Notes: generated by a model from the letters alone, not told the origin. Shown: positions 1-8,840, counted from the stretch's first letter. The stretch is DNA of 64,000 nucleotides from OLB6 sp964620125 (GCA_964620125.1 CAZUGQ010000018.1:1-64000); one strand, 5' to 3'. Made by a program: numbers and translations.

Positions 1-99
1 TTTCGACAACTACGATTGACTAACTCACGTGTCTAGTTTTAGCCAACCACCCCAGCGTGTTGCACTGCATCACGTGTACAGACTACAACAAGGAGAAAC

Positions 100-2133
100 A
101 TGAACATCATTACAACCGCCATGATGGCGGTAGTGTGTGCGGCTGCACATCTGTGTGCACCAGCGCGTGGATTCGCACATCAAGACAGCACGGATACCGA
201 TTCACTTGCATCCGTCGAAATGCGTAGCGTTGAAGTGAGTGCCGAACAGGCACGAATCAGTGCGGCAGCACAACGCACCGAAGTTGTGAGCAGCCGTGAA
301 TTGCGGCGGGCAGCCTGCTGCTCGCTTGCTGAGTCATTCGAGCGTAGCCCGAGTGTTGAGGTAAGTTATTCCGATGCAGTGAGCGGTGCTCGCCAGATTC
401 AGATGTTGGGATTGAGTGGACTGTATACGTCCGTTCTGGTAGAAGCCACTCCTTTGATTCGTTCCATCGAACTTCCGTTTGGGTTCGACCACATACCCGG
501 CCCGTTTATGGACAATATCAGCATTGCCAAAGGTGCCGGGACGGTTACCAACGGGTACGAAGGCCAGACAGGTCAGATCAACGTTTGCCTTCATGATCCA
601 TTCTTTGCTCCAGCGTTGTTTGCCAACGTGTATGGCAATACAGTATCTCGATTCGAAGCCAATGTGTATGGGGCGCAGTCAATCTTGGATGAGCTGGTTA
701 CCATGACAATGCTTCACGGTCGAACACGGAAGGGGCCAATGGATAACAATGGAGACAACTTCCAGGACATGCCGGAGTTTGATCAGCTGAACCTAGTTCA
801 TCGTTGGCGGTTCAATGACGATGTTGTTGAGTTTCAAGCCTTCGTTCGCGGCTTGCTTGACCGGTACAGCAGTGGCGAGATCACTGCAACAGCCAACCAA
901 CCGCGATATGCGATCGAAACCGAGATAGATCGGTTGGATGGTTTCGTAAAAGCGGGTCTACTGAATCCTTTCACCGGTTTTGATGAGAGTGGATTGTCCC
1001 TTACAGTCACGGCTTCAACACATAGTCAGCACAGCACATGGGGCAACTCTCATCTTCATGCTTCGCAGCAAACTATCAATCTTCGCGGCATCGGCTCCAT
1101 CTCCCTGAATGATGACGTGAAGGTAGTTGGAGGTTTGAGCTTCATCTATGACGATGTATCGGAGCAGTACTCATGGATGAATGTGAGTACAGATAGTGGA
1201 CAACGGATAGCCACCCGAATCGAACGCGTTCCTGGTGCCTTTCTCGAGGCAACAGTCGAACCCATACACCACGTAACGATTGTTGCTGGGACCCGTTTCG
1301 ATATGCACAACCTGTACGGCACTCGAGTTGTGCCCCGCTTGAACGTCAAATGGCAAGTAGCTTCTCTTACCAGCATCCGTGCTTCGGTTGGAAACGGTTG
1401 GCGCGTACCTACGGTTGTTACCGAGAACATGAGCGCCTTGATTAACTCGCGCCGTCCGGTGTTCGACGAGAACTTTCTGCCAGAACAGAGCTGGAATACT
1501 GGTGCCTCCATTACTCACAGTTTGGAAGCGTTCGGCCGACCTCTAACAGTTGATGCAGAAATCTACCATACCTGGTTTTCAAATCGCGTGGTTGTGGATT
1601 TCGACCGATCCGTTCGCGAGGTGTGGATAAGCAATCTGTATGGCGAAAGTTATAGCACGCACCTCATGGGGCAATTGCTGTATTCTCCATTGGAGCGGCT
1701 GGAATTACTTGTGGCCTGGCGCACGATCAACGTTCAAGCCCCTTTAGGAAACGAACAACGATTTGCTCCAATGCTGAGTAGGCATCGGATGCTAGCCACA
1801 GTTACGTGGGATAGCGAAGACAGAATGTGGACTGTTGACGGATCGGCAGTCTATGCAAGTTCAGGCCGGTTGCCGACCACCGTTGGTAACCCCGCAGAGT
1901 ACATGAGGCCGACGGAATTCCCAGGCTATTGGCGATTCAATGCTCAGGTTACCTGGCGCTACGATGCCTTCGAAGTGTATGCAGGATGTGAGAATGTGGC
2001 CAACTTCATTCAGGCGGACCCAGTCATTGCCGCGGATGCGCCATACTCCGAATACTTTGATGCCTCGTTGGCATGGGCATCCACCTCTCCCAGGCTCGTG
2101 TACATTGGGGCACGTTTCGAACTACCACAATAA
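100..2133 (+). CDS. TonB-dependent outer-membrane receptor
   Basis: Probable outer-membrane receptor that imports a siderophore, cobalamin or other large ligand using TonB energy. It starts with a signal peptide (residues 1-27, hydrophobic core then GFAHQ) after an AAGGAG ribosome site 4 bases before the ATG. Residues about 40-165 read as a plug domain, with the typical run from SLAESFERSPSVEV to GAGTVTNGYEGQTGQINV. The rest, rich in alternating aromatic strands, reads as the 22-strand barrel. At 677 residues it is of normal size for a receptor without the N-terminal carboxypeptidase-like domain common in SusC proteins, and no SusD partner follows. Two adjacent cysteines near residue 73 are unusual in a plug. 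Ligand unknown. It is a single-gene unit ended by a hairpin. Confidence 0.88.
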   Translation: MNIITTAMMAVVCAAAHLCAPARGFAHQDSTDTDSLASVEMRSVEVSAEQARISAAAQRTEVVSSRELRRAACCSLAESFERSPSVEVSYSDAVSGARQIQMLGLSGLYTSVLVEATPLIRSIELPFGFDHIPGPFMDNISIAKGAGTVTNGYEGQTGQINVCLHDPFFAPALFANVYGNTVSRFEANVYGAQSILDELVTMTMLHGRTRKGPMDNNGDNFQDMPEFDQLNLVHRWRFNDDVVEFQAFVRGLLDRYSSGEITATANQPRYAIETEIDRLDGFVKAGLLNPFTGFDESGLSLTVTASTHSQHSTWGNSHLHASQQTINLRGIGSISLNDDVKVVGGLSFIYDDVSEQYSWMNVSTDSGQRIATRIERVPGAFLEATVEPIHHVTIVAGTRFDMHNLYGTRVVPRLNVKWQVASLTSIRASVGNGWRVPTVVTENMSALINSRRPVFDENFLPEQSWNTGASITHSLEAFGRPLTVDAEIYHTWFSNRVVVDFDRSVREVWISNLYGESYSTHLMGQLLYSPLERLELLVAWRTINVQAPLGNEQRFAPMLSRHRMLATVTWDSEDRMWTVDGSAVYASSGRLPTTVGNPAEYMRPTEFPGYWRFNAQVTWRYDAFEVYAGCENVANFIQADPVIAADAPYSEYFDASLAWASTSPRLVYIGARFELPQ

Positions 2134-2167
2134 GGCAATGCCCCTTGTTTACTGCAAGGGGCTTGCC
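2134..2167. terminator. Hairpin between convergent receptor and tldE-like genes
   Basis: A 13-bp stem with one bulged T and a 7-base loop begins directly after the receptor stop codon and overlaps the last codons of the convergent gene. It could end transcripts from both sides. Neither side has a strong U tract, so rho-independent action is inferred rather than shown. Confidence 0.5.
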
Positions 2168-3924
2168 AGTAGTGGCAGTTTGGGCAGATCCGCCTCGATA
2201 GGCCGAATCTCAACGTCTTCGAAGAGCAAGTCGGGTGTGATGATCGTGGCAACGGTATACCCGCTACCCCCTGTCAGGTACGACGGTATAACCGAAGGAG
2301 CCAGATAGTTATGCACGAAATGGGCCGAGCCGGTTGCCAGGATGTCCTTGAACGTAGCTGCAGAAAAACCTGCTGCTTCCACTCCACGGATGGGTTCAGT
2401 GCGTCCATCTGGGTAGAGTTTTTCTACCCGTAGCAACTGGACGATGCCCTGACCACCGGACATCGACGAAGCACCAGCAAGCAAGGGTAACAGACCTGTC
2501 GCATACAAATTCCTGTCTTGGACGGAGCTTACAATGATTCCATACTCTAACTCTCTGTCCTTTACCAGCTTCAGCAAACGAGCTCGCATGCTGTCGGCAC
2601 TCAACGTTCGTGAAGCATCCAAACACTCAACTTGCAGTACGGAGAGCATGGCTCCGCCATTACGGCAATGACCATTGGACGCTTTTGCTCTGCGCGTTGG
2701 CACGCGAGAGGTGAGCAGACTACGTAGATATCCGGCTTGAACAAGTTCAACGTTGCGAGCTGGAAATCCTTCGTCATCTACTTCGTAGTGGCCAGCGACG
2801 GGTCGGTCCTCGTAACTCACGGCAGAGGGCAGTGCATGCACGCTCATGAATTCAGGGAGTACGCGAGCACCTATTTTATTCTGAAAGGCCATCGACGGAG
2901 AGTTACCCATGCCAAAGCCCCCTTCACTCAGAGGAGAACGCTGAGCAACAAGGTTTGGAGCAAACTGCTGAGCAAAGACTTCCGCAGCCGCCTGACCCAC
3001 AAACAGCACTGGTCCACTGTATGCTTCGATCTTGTTAGCCTTCATGACGCTTTGAATGTTTGCCATGAGTTCGCGAGCAGCCTTTCGTAGTGAGTCTTCG
3101 GATGGCAGGTCGTTAGGGTCAACGGAGTACGCAGCATACGCATCGTTTACCGGCATGCCGTCTTCGGCTTGCGTTGTAGCCACCATCTCGAAGCCAGTGA
3201 ACCCGTCAACCTTATGTGCCGTTCTACCTTCGCTGTTGGCATAGAGTACTTCTCGTGGTAAGAATTCCATAGTCAAGCGCGAAGCGTGAATGTATTTAGC
3301 AGACCGGAATTCACTGCTTACACGTTGTAGGAGGGCCTTCATGCGAGCGGACGTGATCGAATACCCAGCCTTGGAGAGGTCAATATGCTTTTCGCCGGGA
3401 ATGAGACTAAAATCCCACGTTGTATCGGAGAGCGTGCGGTTACGTGTAACGGCCATCTTCTTTGCATAGAGTTCTACACTCTGCTTATAGCAGGCATCAA
3501 GGGCAAGCCAGAGTTCTCTACGAAGAGTGGCGTAATCCAGTTCTAGGGGCACAACTCGATTGGTAAATGACTCCTCATCATCTGCACTGCCGAAGAATCC
3601 AAGACTTACGTCGAAGAAGTTGGTGTTGTCGAATTTCGGCGTACCTACCCGAATACGAACAGAAAGTGTGTTAACGTTTACGCTGTCGAAGTTCTCCAAC
3701 ACACCAAGCACTGCGTGCCCACTCATGCGTTGTTGCATGGTTAATCGTGCTTCGATGTGGTATGGCCGAGGTAAGTCGCCGATCGACAATTCCGTCATTG
3801 CACGGCGTATCTCATCGTCCATGGCACGGAACAGTTCCTCTCTTTCATTGGCATACGCATAAAGCGACGGCACAAGGAAGGCCCATCCCAGAAGTGCGAT
3901 AACCAGGCTTCGGTGTGCAATCAT
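2149..3924 (-). CDS. Exported TldE/PmbA-like protein, metal site lost
   Basis: Belongs to the TldD/TldE (PmbA) peptidase family, whose two subunits form a heterodimeric metalloprotease. It has an N-terminal signal peptide (about residues 1-25), so unlike E. coli TldE it should act outside the cytoplasm. The segment aligning with the HEIFGH metal motif of the upstream subunit reads AQQFAP (residues 318-323), and the C-terminal metal-ligand cysteine is also absent, so this is the non-catalytic partner. At 591 residues it is longer than cytoplasmic TldE (about 450). Its ATG overlaps the tldD-like stop by four bases (ATGA), which fits coupled synthesis of a 1:1 pair. It is the last gene of the panD operon. 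Confidence 0.85.
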   Translation of the reverse strand: MIAHRSLVIALLGWAFLVPSLYAYANEREELFRAMDDEIRRAMTELSIGDLPRPYHIEARLTMQQRMSGHAVLGVLENFDSVNVNTLSVRIRVGTPKFDNTNFFDVSLGFFGSADDEESFTNRVVPLELDYATLRRELWLALDACYKQSVELYAKKMAVTRNRTLSDTTWDFSLIPGEKHIDLSKAGYSITSARMKALLQRVSSEFRSAKYIHASRLTMEFLPREVLYANSEGRTAHKVDGFTGFEMVATTQAEDGMPVNDAYAAYSVDPNDLPSEDSLRKAARELMANIQSVMKANKIEAYSGPVLFVGQAAAEVFAQQFAPNLVAQRSPLSEGGFGMGNSPSMAFQNKIGARVLPEFMSVHALPSAVSYEDRPVAGHYEVDDEGFPARNVELVQAGYLRSLLTSRVPTRRAKASNGHCRNGGAMLSVLQVECLDASRTLSADSMRARLLKLVKDRELEYGIIVSSVQDRNLYATGLLPLLAGASSMSGGQGIVQLLRVEKLYPDGRTEPIRGVEAAGFSAATFKDILATGSAHFVHNYLAPSVIPSYLTGGSGYTVATIITPDLLFEDVEIRPIEADLPKLPLLASPLQ

Positions 3925-5636
3925 GGCTGACCTCCATCCTTCACTGTGGTTGTCGATGGATCTGGCAGGATAGGGGGCTTAGCCTGTGACTTCTGTTTCT
4001 TCTGGACTTCGATGGTGCTCACCATAAGCGATGGCGAACTGGCACTTACAGGCACACCGCCACTCTCGGCACCACATACGCCAAGGAACACGCCAAGGTC
4101 ATCGGCAGCAGCCGTGATGTTGCTGAAGGTGGTAAGTGGGGTGCCAATCAAATCAACACCACGAACAAGTTCGTCGGGTCGGCCATCGGCATACACCTTG
4201 TAGACCACCAGAGGAAGCACGTTGAATGCATTGGGAATGGTACGGCCAGTAAAGGTGAATCCACCTTCGATCTCGTCGAACACCAGGCCATACTCCTTGC
4301 CCTGCTTTCGGCACTCATCTCGTAGCATGTCGCGAAGTTTTGCTATCGGCACTGTTTTTGACGCTCGAACCATGAGATTGCTCTGTCGGGCCACGCAGCG
4401 GAAACCCGCCTGTCGGCGTCCATGTCCATTGCTTTTGGGGAAGTTCTCAATGGGCGACCGACTCATCAGAAAGCTCTTGAAGATGCCGTCTTCTACGGAC
4501 ACCACACGCTGAGCGGCAACACCCTCATCATCCACTTTGTAAGCGCCAACAAGGTCCTGACCATTGAGTGAGCGTTGCAGCGGATCGAACACTACGTCCA
4601 TGAAGTCGGGCAAAACCTTTTTATTCAGGAAAGCCTTGAACGTTTGGCTGCTGTTTACATCCTTTTGTCGATGCCCTTCCACACGGTGACCGAAGATTTC
4701 GTGGAAGAATACACCACTTGCTCTGCCGGTAAGGATTGCCGGACCGGAGTAGGTTTCCATAAGTGGGGCCTTACGGAGCTGTAGCAAAAGATCGATCATC
4801 CTGCGGGTATCACGCATGATGGAATCCAACGACGGTAATCGTTCTGCCGAGAATGCAGCATACGATCGATAGAGGGGAAGCGTCATACCGTCATCAGCCT
4901 TCGTCATGCACGTTACCATGACCTGGACGATTGGTTCGTACGTGCGAACCATGGTTCCTTCGCTGGTTGCGAATCTTTTTGTGATGTACTTGGTCCATAC
5001 GCTTGCCTGTCCTTGATAAATCTCAGGGTGGCCACTAAACAGTGCTGATATCTGTTTAACATTCGACGTCCATGCGTTCGCATCGAATAAAAATGGTGGA
5101 GCCTCTTCAATCAATTGTAGAGGGGATTCGTGCGACATGTCGGCCGACGTGTCTTCCTCGCGCACCTTCACCTGCAGATTCGTCAATACCTTTTCGTATC
5201 GTTCAGCAGCGGAACGGTAAGCCTTGTCGGTAGCACGCCAAATGGCCGCCTGAAGGGAGAGTTCGTCATCTTCCGTAGGCAGTACCACTCCACGAGTGCC
5301 GGTGCCCATCTCGAATGCCACACCACGGATGTTGTGTGTATTGTCAAGCTTATGCGATCCTACCCGAAGATCAACGTCGAGTATCCGACTTGCATCATCA
5401 TTACGCGACACGAGCTTGCCAAACGAGGCACGAATTGACGTTGACGTGCTTTCGGTAACGCCGTACGAAAGGTAGTACACACTCGGGCTAGCCTTCCCCA
5501 TAGTCTGCATTGTACGATGTAATTCGGACCGCATGGCCTCCAGCAGTGCATCGTTAGCGGCAGATGGTGTAGCCGCAACCAGACCGACGGTCAGGCTACA
5601 TACTATGGGGAGTAAGGACTTCCTTGGAAATGACAT
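3921..5636 (-). CDS. Exported TldD-like metallopeptidase
   Basis: Catalytic subunit of a TldD/TldE-type protease. The zinc motif HEIFGH lies at residues 312-317 of the form starting at 5636, and the C-terminal GVCGAESGG supplies the conserved cysteine ligand. I chose the ATG at 5636 because it gives a compact signal peptide (MSFPRKSLLPIVCSLTVGL, cleavage near SAAN). In-frame ATGs at 5648 and 5657 are possible, and the frame stays open to 5723. Any of these overlaps the 3' end of gpmA by 41 bases or more. Known TldD/E process modified peptides such as microcin B17 and fold-released protein tails in the cytoplasm; an exported version would act on periplasmic or surface peptides. The substrate cannot be told from here. 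Confidence 0.85.
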   Translation of the reverse strand: MSFPRKSLLPIVCSLTVGLVAATPSAANDALLEAMRSELHRTMQTMGKASPSVYYLSYGVTESTSTSIRASFGKLVSRNDDASRILDVDLRVGSHKLDNTHNIRGVAFEMGTGTRGVVLPTEDDELSLQAAIWRATDKAYRSAAERYEKVLTNLQVKVREEDTSADMSHESPLQLIEEAPPFLFDANAWTSNVKQISALFSGHPEIYQGQASVWTKYITKRFATSEGTMVRTYEPIVQVMVTCMTKADDGMTLPLYRSYAAFSAERLPSLDSIMRDTRRMIDLLLQLRKAPLMETYSGPAILTGRASGVFFHEIFGHRVEGHRQKDVNSSQTFKAFLNKKVLPDFMDVVFDPLQRSLNGQDLVGAYKVDDEGVAAQRVVSVEDGIFKSFLMSRSPIENFPKSNGHGRRQAGFRCVARQSNLMVRASKTVPIAKLRDMLRDECRKQGKEYGLVFDEIEGGFTFTGRTIPNAFNVLPLVVYKVYADGRPDELVRGVDLIGTPLTTFSNITAAADDLGVFLGVCGAESGGVPVSASSPSLMVSTIEVQKKQKSQAKPPILPDPSTTTVKDGGQP

Positions 5637-6216
5637 TAAGGTTCTCATCAAGTTCATAAGTGATTGGTATCCCGGTTGCAATTTCCGTTCGAAGAATCTC
5701 TTCGGGCGACAGCTTTTCAACAAACATTATCAATGCGCGCAATGAGTTGCCGTGGGCAACAACAAGCACATTCTTTCCTTGCTGCAGCAATGGCACGATC
5801 ATGGAGTTGTAATACGGTGCCACACGCTCCTGAGTCATCTTCAGCGACTCACCATTTGGAGGAGGAACGTCGTACGACCTGCGCCACTGATGCACTAGTT
5901 CTGCACCGAATTTTTCAGCGGTCTCGGTTTTGTTCAGTCCCTGCAGGTCGCCATAATGGCGTTCGTTGAGTGCCGCATCTCGATAGGTTGGCAGGGAATG
6001 GAGTCCTGCTGATTCCAGAGCAATGTCGGCAGTACGAATAGCGCGCTTGAGTGCGGAGGTGAAAACAACGTCGATCGGTACGGCTTTCAATAGCTCCCCA
6101 GCCCGTCTTGCTTCCTGCTCGCCGAGTTCACTGATATCTACATCGACCCATCCGGTGAATCTGTTCTCAAGGTTCCACTGAGACTGACCATGTCGGAGTA
6201 GTGTTAGCCGTGCCAT
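5596..6216 (-). CDS. gpmA: 2,3-bisphosphoglycerate-dependent phosphoglycerate mutase
   Basis: Interconverts 3- and 2-phosphoglycerate in glycolysis and gluconeogenesis, in the cytoplasm. The histidine phosphatase signature LLRHGQSQWN is at residues 5-14, the acid/base region reads ALNERHYGDLQG, and the second histidine lies in AHGNSLRA. The ATG at 6216 gives 206 residues, the usual length for short GpmA. The open frame extends upstream to 6318, but those codons overlap the epimerase gene and carry no family sequence. It lies 31 bases downstream of the methylmalonyl-CoA epimerase gene, in the panD operon, and its end overlaps the tldD-like gene. Confidence 0.95.
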   Translation of the reverse strand: MARLTLLRHGQSQWNLENRFTGWVDVDISELGEQEARRAGELLKAVPIDVVFTSALKRAIRTADIALESAGLHSLPTYRDAALNERHYGDLQGLNKTETAEKFGAELVHQWRRSYDVPPPNGESLKMTQERVAPYYNSMIVPLLQQGKNVLVVAHGNSLRALIMFVEKLSPEEILRTEIATGIPITYELDENLNVISKEVLTPHSM

Positions 6217-6247
6217 GAGGATTGGTTGATTGAAGAGCGAGTGTAAA

Positions 6248-6658
6248 CTATGGCTGAGGCTTTTCGGAGCAGTACTCCATGAGAACTCCACCTGTAGAAG
6301 CTGGGTGGAGGAATGCAATCATCATGTTGTGCGCTCCGGGACGTGGATGTTCGTCAATCAGTCGGAATCCTTTGCTGGCTACTTCCTGCAAATCCTGCTC
6401 TATGGAGGAGCTTCGAAAGGCAACATGGTGGATTCCTTCGCCTCGTTTATCAATGAATCGAGCAATGGGCGAGTCGGGTCGCGTTGCGGCCGTGAGTTCT
6501 ATTCGAACATGCCCAATAGTGAATGAGGCCACCTCTACACCCTGATCATCCACAGTTTCACGATGAAAATGCTCCACGCCAAACATCCGACCATACATTT
6601 CCATTGCCGATGTTATATCGCGTACTGCAATGCCGATATGGTCAACGGCTTGGATCAT
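6248..6658 (-). CDS. mce: Methylmalonyl-CoA epimerase
   Basis: Epimerises (S)- to (R)-methylmalonyl-CoA on the way between propionyl-CoA and succinyl-CoA. It is a single vicinal-oxygen-chelate protein of 136 residues, the normal family length. It starts with QAVDHIGIAV (metal-ligand His7), has GIHHVAFR in the middle and ends with GVLMEYCSE, which holds the catalytic and metal-ligand glutamate. The start overlaps the previous stop by four bases (ATGA). The mutase genes that act with it are not in this window. The family also contains glyoxalases, but the overall sequence fits the epimerase best. Confidence 0.9.
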   Translation of the reverse strand: MIQAVDHIGIAVRDITSAMEMYGRMFGVEHFHRETVDDQGVEVASFTIGHVRIELTAATRPDSPIARFIDKRGEGIHHVAFRSSSIEQDLQEVASKGFRLIDEHPRPGAHNMMIAFLHPASTGGVLMEYCSEKPQP

Positions 6659-7434
6659 GCTGCCTGACGTTGGGCAATAATCGTACTAGCTTTCTGAAGG
6701 TCTGTGGGAGTGTTGATTCCATGAACCTCGTTTGGATCATCGGTTATCATGGCTTCCACATGTTTCCCTTCTGCCTTGATGATGCCTGCGATGTCCGTTA
6801 GGTAGTATTCGTTCTGCGCATTTGCATTACGAACCTGGTCCAGAGCACGAAACAGTTCTGCTTGTTGCACAAGGTAGATGCCTGAGTTAATCTCCGTGAT
6901 GCTGCGCTCTTCGTGTGTAGCATCCTTGTGTTCAACAATTCTTGCCACAGCCCCCTCACCATCCCGAACAATGCGTCCGTAGCCAGTGGGGTCGGCCACA
7001 TGTGTGGTGAGTATCGTTACTGCGGCATCGGTAGAGCGATGATGTTCCACCAAGGCCTGTAGTGTTCGTGTACTGAGCAGTGGTACGTCGCCGGATAGAA
7101 TGATCACATCGTAGTCGGCACCTTCCAGCACAGTGCGAGCTTGTTGTACAGCGTGGCCTGTGCCCAATTGTTCTTCTTGAACGGCGATATGAACGTAGGG
7201 GGCTTTGGCAGAGAGGAACTCGCTAACGGCTTGACGTTGATGTCCAATCACTGCTACTGTGATTGCGGGGTTCAGCGCTGCGGCGGTATCGAGAACGTAC
7301 TCAAGCAAGGGCCGTTGGTGCAATGGAGTAAGAACCTTGGCTCGCTCGGGATCGCCCATGCGTTTGCCCTTTCCAGCAGCCAGGATACAGACAGCGATGG
7401 GCCGAGTGTTTGCGGGGGATGAGGTATATACCAC
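6655..7434 (-). CDS. GlmU-like sugar nucleotidyltransferase, uridylyl domain only
   Basis: Likely transfers a nucleotide to a sugar phosphate, most probably making UDP-N-acetylglucosamine for the cell wall. The N-terminal ILAAGKGKRM is the nucleotide-binding signature, QEEQLGTGHAV and ILSGDVPLL match the GlmU pyrophosphorylase domain, and EINSGIYLV follows. The protein stops at 259 residues, so it lacks the left-handed beta-helix acetyltransferase half of bifunctional GlmU. It may therefore depend on a separate acetyltransferase or use GlcNAc-1-P or another sugar phosphate. It starts with GTG three bases after the panD stop codon. Confidence 0.85.
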   Translation of the reverse strand: MVYTSSPANTRPIAVCILAAGKGKRMGDPERAKVLTPLHQRPLLEYVLDTAAALNPAITVAVIGHQRQAVSEFLSAKAPYVHIAVQEEQLGTGHAVQQARTVLEGADYDVIILSGDVPLLSTRTLQALVEHHRSTDAAVTILTTHVADPTGYGRIVRDGEGAVARIVEHKDATHEERSITEINSGIYLVQQAELFRALDQVRNANAQNEYYLTDIAGIIKAEGKHVEAMITDDPNEVHGINTPTDLQKASTIIAQRQAA

Positions 7435-7437
7435 GCC

Positions 7438-7833
7438 TTAGTTGTCCCGAGGAAAGGAGGAGTATGGTTCCACATCATGGGAAATGCTTACCACCTGGTT
7501 GTGTTTGTCTACCAGGACCACGGTAGGCTCCCAGTCGCGTGCAACAGCATCGGGAACGGTGGTATAGGAAATGATGATCACCTCGTCGCCCACTTGTCCT
7601 TTGCGTGCGGCAGCACCGTTCAGGCAGATATCTCTGCTTCCCCGCTTCCCTGGAATCACGTAGGTTTCGAACCGTTCTCCATTGTTGATATTAACCACAC
7701 TCACCTTCTCGAATGGCATAAAGTCTGCCGCTTCCATCAGGTTCTGGTCAATGGTAAGGCTGCCCTCATAATAGAGGTCGGCCTGCGTAATGCGGGCCCG
7801 GTGCAGCTTGCTCTTGAACATGGTTCGTTGCAT
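7438..7833 (-). CDS. panD: Aspartate 1-decarboxylase (pyruvoyl enzyme)
   Basis: Makes beta-alanine from aspartate for pantothenate and coenzyme A synthesis. The precursor cleaves itself at the Gly-Ser bond in LYYEGSLTID to form the pyruvoyl group; YEGS lies at about residues 21-24. The ATG at 7833 is chosen because a clear AGGAAGG lies 5 bases upstream and the sequence MQRTMFKSKLHRARIT aligns with PanD N-termini. An ATG eight codons earlier has no such site. Length 131 residues is typical. It heads a six-gene minus-strand operon and has a candidate promoter 24 bases upstream. Confidence 0.95.
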   Translation of the reverse strand: MQRTMFKSKLHRARITQADLYYEGSLTIDQNLMEAADFMPFEKVSVVNINNGERFETYVIPGKRGSRDICLNGAAARKGQVGDEVIIISYTTVPDAVARDWEPTVVLVDKHNQVVSISHDVEPYSSFPRDN

Positions 7834-7856
7834 GTGCCTTCCTACGAATGGGATCA

Positions 7857-7864
7857 CAAAGTTA
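7857..7864 (-). promoter_or_regulatory. Candidate -7 promoter element for panD operon
   Basis: On the minus strand this reads TAACTTTG, a perfect match to the Bacteroidota -7 element TAnnTTTG. Transcription would start about 17 bases before the panD ATG and include its AGGAAGG site. The -33 region has only a partial match (TGTG). Confidence 0.5.
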
Positions 7865-7943
7865 GAGGAGTTTGGGTGAGATACACACGGCTACAGCGGC
7901 GAGTGCAGCAGTTGACGAACAAAGGCTTCCGTAATTTGTTAGC

Positions 7944-8249
7944 ATGAAACTGAGTGAGATAGCACATGCCCGATCGGGCGATAAGGGAGACGCTGCAAAC
8001 TGTGGCGTGATTGCCTATCGGCAGGAAGACTACGAGCGTTTACGGCAACACCTCACGGTGGAGCGTGTGAAGACACATTTTGAAGGTATCTGCCTTGGTC
8101 CTGTTGAACGGTACGAGCTACCGAACTTGTGGGCACTGAACTTTGTGCTCCATAACACGCTTGGAGGGGGAGGCACGGTAAGCCTCAAGCTTGATGCACA
8201 AGGAAAAACGATAGCAACGCTGATGCTGATGATGGAGATCCCAGACTAG
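7944..8249 (+). CDS. Stand-alone AtuA-like ferredoxin-fold domain protein
   Basis: A 101-residue protein matching the C-terminal ferredoxin-fold domain of AtuA/DUF1446 proteins, seen in the opening AHARSGDKGDAANCGVIAY and the later LNFVLHNTLGGGGT. In terpene-degrading bacteria the full-length protein supports acyclic terpene and acyl-CoA catabolism, but its reaction is not established. Here the small domain stands alone, as it does in several phyla, with no large domain beside it. It is transcribed divergently from panD. No ribosome site precedes the ATG; the upstream GTAATTTG followed by TTAGC resembles the near-leaderless arrangement seen elsewhere in the window. Confidence 0.75.
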   Translation: MKLSEIAHARSGDKGDAANCGVIAYRQEDYERLRQHLTVERVKTHFEGICLGPVERYELPNLWALNFVLHNTLGGGGTVSLKLDAQGKTIATLMLMMEIPD

Positions 8250-8280
8250 TCTCCCAAAGCGAGCTATCCACCCAGTCTTG

Positions 8281-8727
8281 CTACTTAGCCCTTGGCTGAA
8301 GCGGCGATCCCAATCCGCAGGCGCTTTCCAGCCCAATCATCACGGGACGCATCCAGTCCTTGACGATCTCGTCTGACCACTTCTTATCCCACGTCTGCTT
8401 GATATCGCTGCCATCCATTCTGGTGCTCACACTCCACACCTGCACTTCAACACTGTCCGTCAAATGTCGAATTCGCCACGTGCGTACAAGACCGGTATAA
8501 CGATATGCCACCGAGTCCACCGTGTGTTCAACCATCAAAAGACCAGCGGCCGTATCCTTCTCGACGATAGTGTAGCCGTTTACACTAAAGATGCCCTCGG
8601 CTGCACTCATGTACTCCTTTTTTTCCACTGGACACCGCATGTACATCGGGCGCGGCCGTTCCAGATAGTTGTAGCAGCCAGTGGACAGCAGTGCTACTGC
8701 AAGCAGAATGAACAGAAGAAATCGCAT
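8281..8727 (-). CDS. Uncharacterised lipoprotein
   Basis: A 148-residue lipoprotein: residues 1-17 form a signal sequence ending in a lipobox (LLSTGC), so the mature protein would begin at Cys18 and be membrane anchored. The rest has no motif I recognise. It contains a possible extra cysteine pairing (CPVEKKEY and ESACGLG) and an amphipathic region with several tryptophans. The open frame reaches 8922, but those codons overlap the divergent kynureninase gene and lack the signal sequence, so I start at the ATG at 8727. A perfect -7 element ends three bases before that ATG. Confidence 0.7.
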   Translation of the reverse strand: MRFLLFILLAVALLSTGCYNYLERPRPMYMRCPVEKKEYMSAAEGIFSVNGYTIVEKDTAAGLLMVEHTVDSVAYRYTGLVRTWRIRHLTDSVEVQVWSVSTRMDGSDIKQTWDKKWSDEIVKDWMRPVMIGLESACGLGSPLQPRAK

Positions 8728-8730
8728 GTC

Positions 8731-8738
8731 CAAAGATA
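8731..8738 (-). promoter_or_regulatory. Candidate -7 element abutting the lipoprotein start
   Basis: On the minus strand TATCTTTG is followed by GAC and the ATG. It is a perfect TAnnTTTG match. With usual spacing the transcript would begin at or within a base or two of the start codon, giving a leaderless message. Confidence 0.5.
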
Positions 8739-8829
8739 GCACAGCACGGAAACGTGAAAATCCAGTGCCGATTAGCGTTCGAGATCGTGCAGACTGCCAA
8801 GAAATATGCATCTGCTGGTATCCAGTTCC

Positions 8830-8837
8830 TACTTTCG
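8830..8837 (+). promoter_or_regulatory. Candidate -7 element abutting the kynU start
   Basis: TACTTTCG, one mismatch from TAnnTTTG, then TGC and the ATG. It mirrors the element of the divergent lipoprotein gene 114 bases away. No ribosome-binding site is visible. Confidence 0.4.
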
Positions 8838-8840
8838 TGC

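Noticed and set aside
16..41. Sigma-70-like promoter TTGACT with TAGTTT before the receptor
   Set aside because: Spacing between the two boxes is about 12 bases, too short; the -7-like TAGTTTTA has a mismatch. Left uncalled.
334..594. Open frames antisense to the TonB receptor and many similar antisense frames
   Set aside because: They are shadows of real genes: no ribosome site, no recognisable protein sequence, and the opposite strand has clear family motifs.
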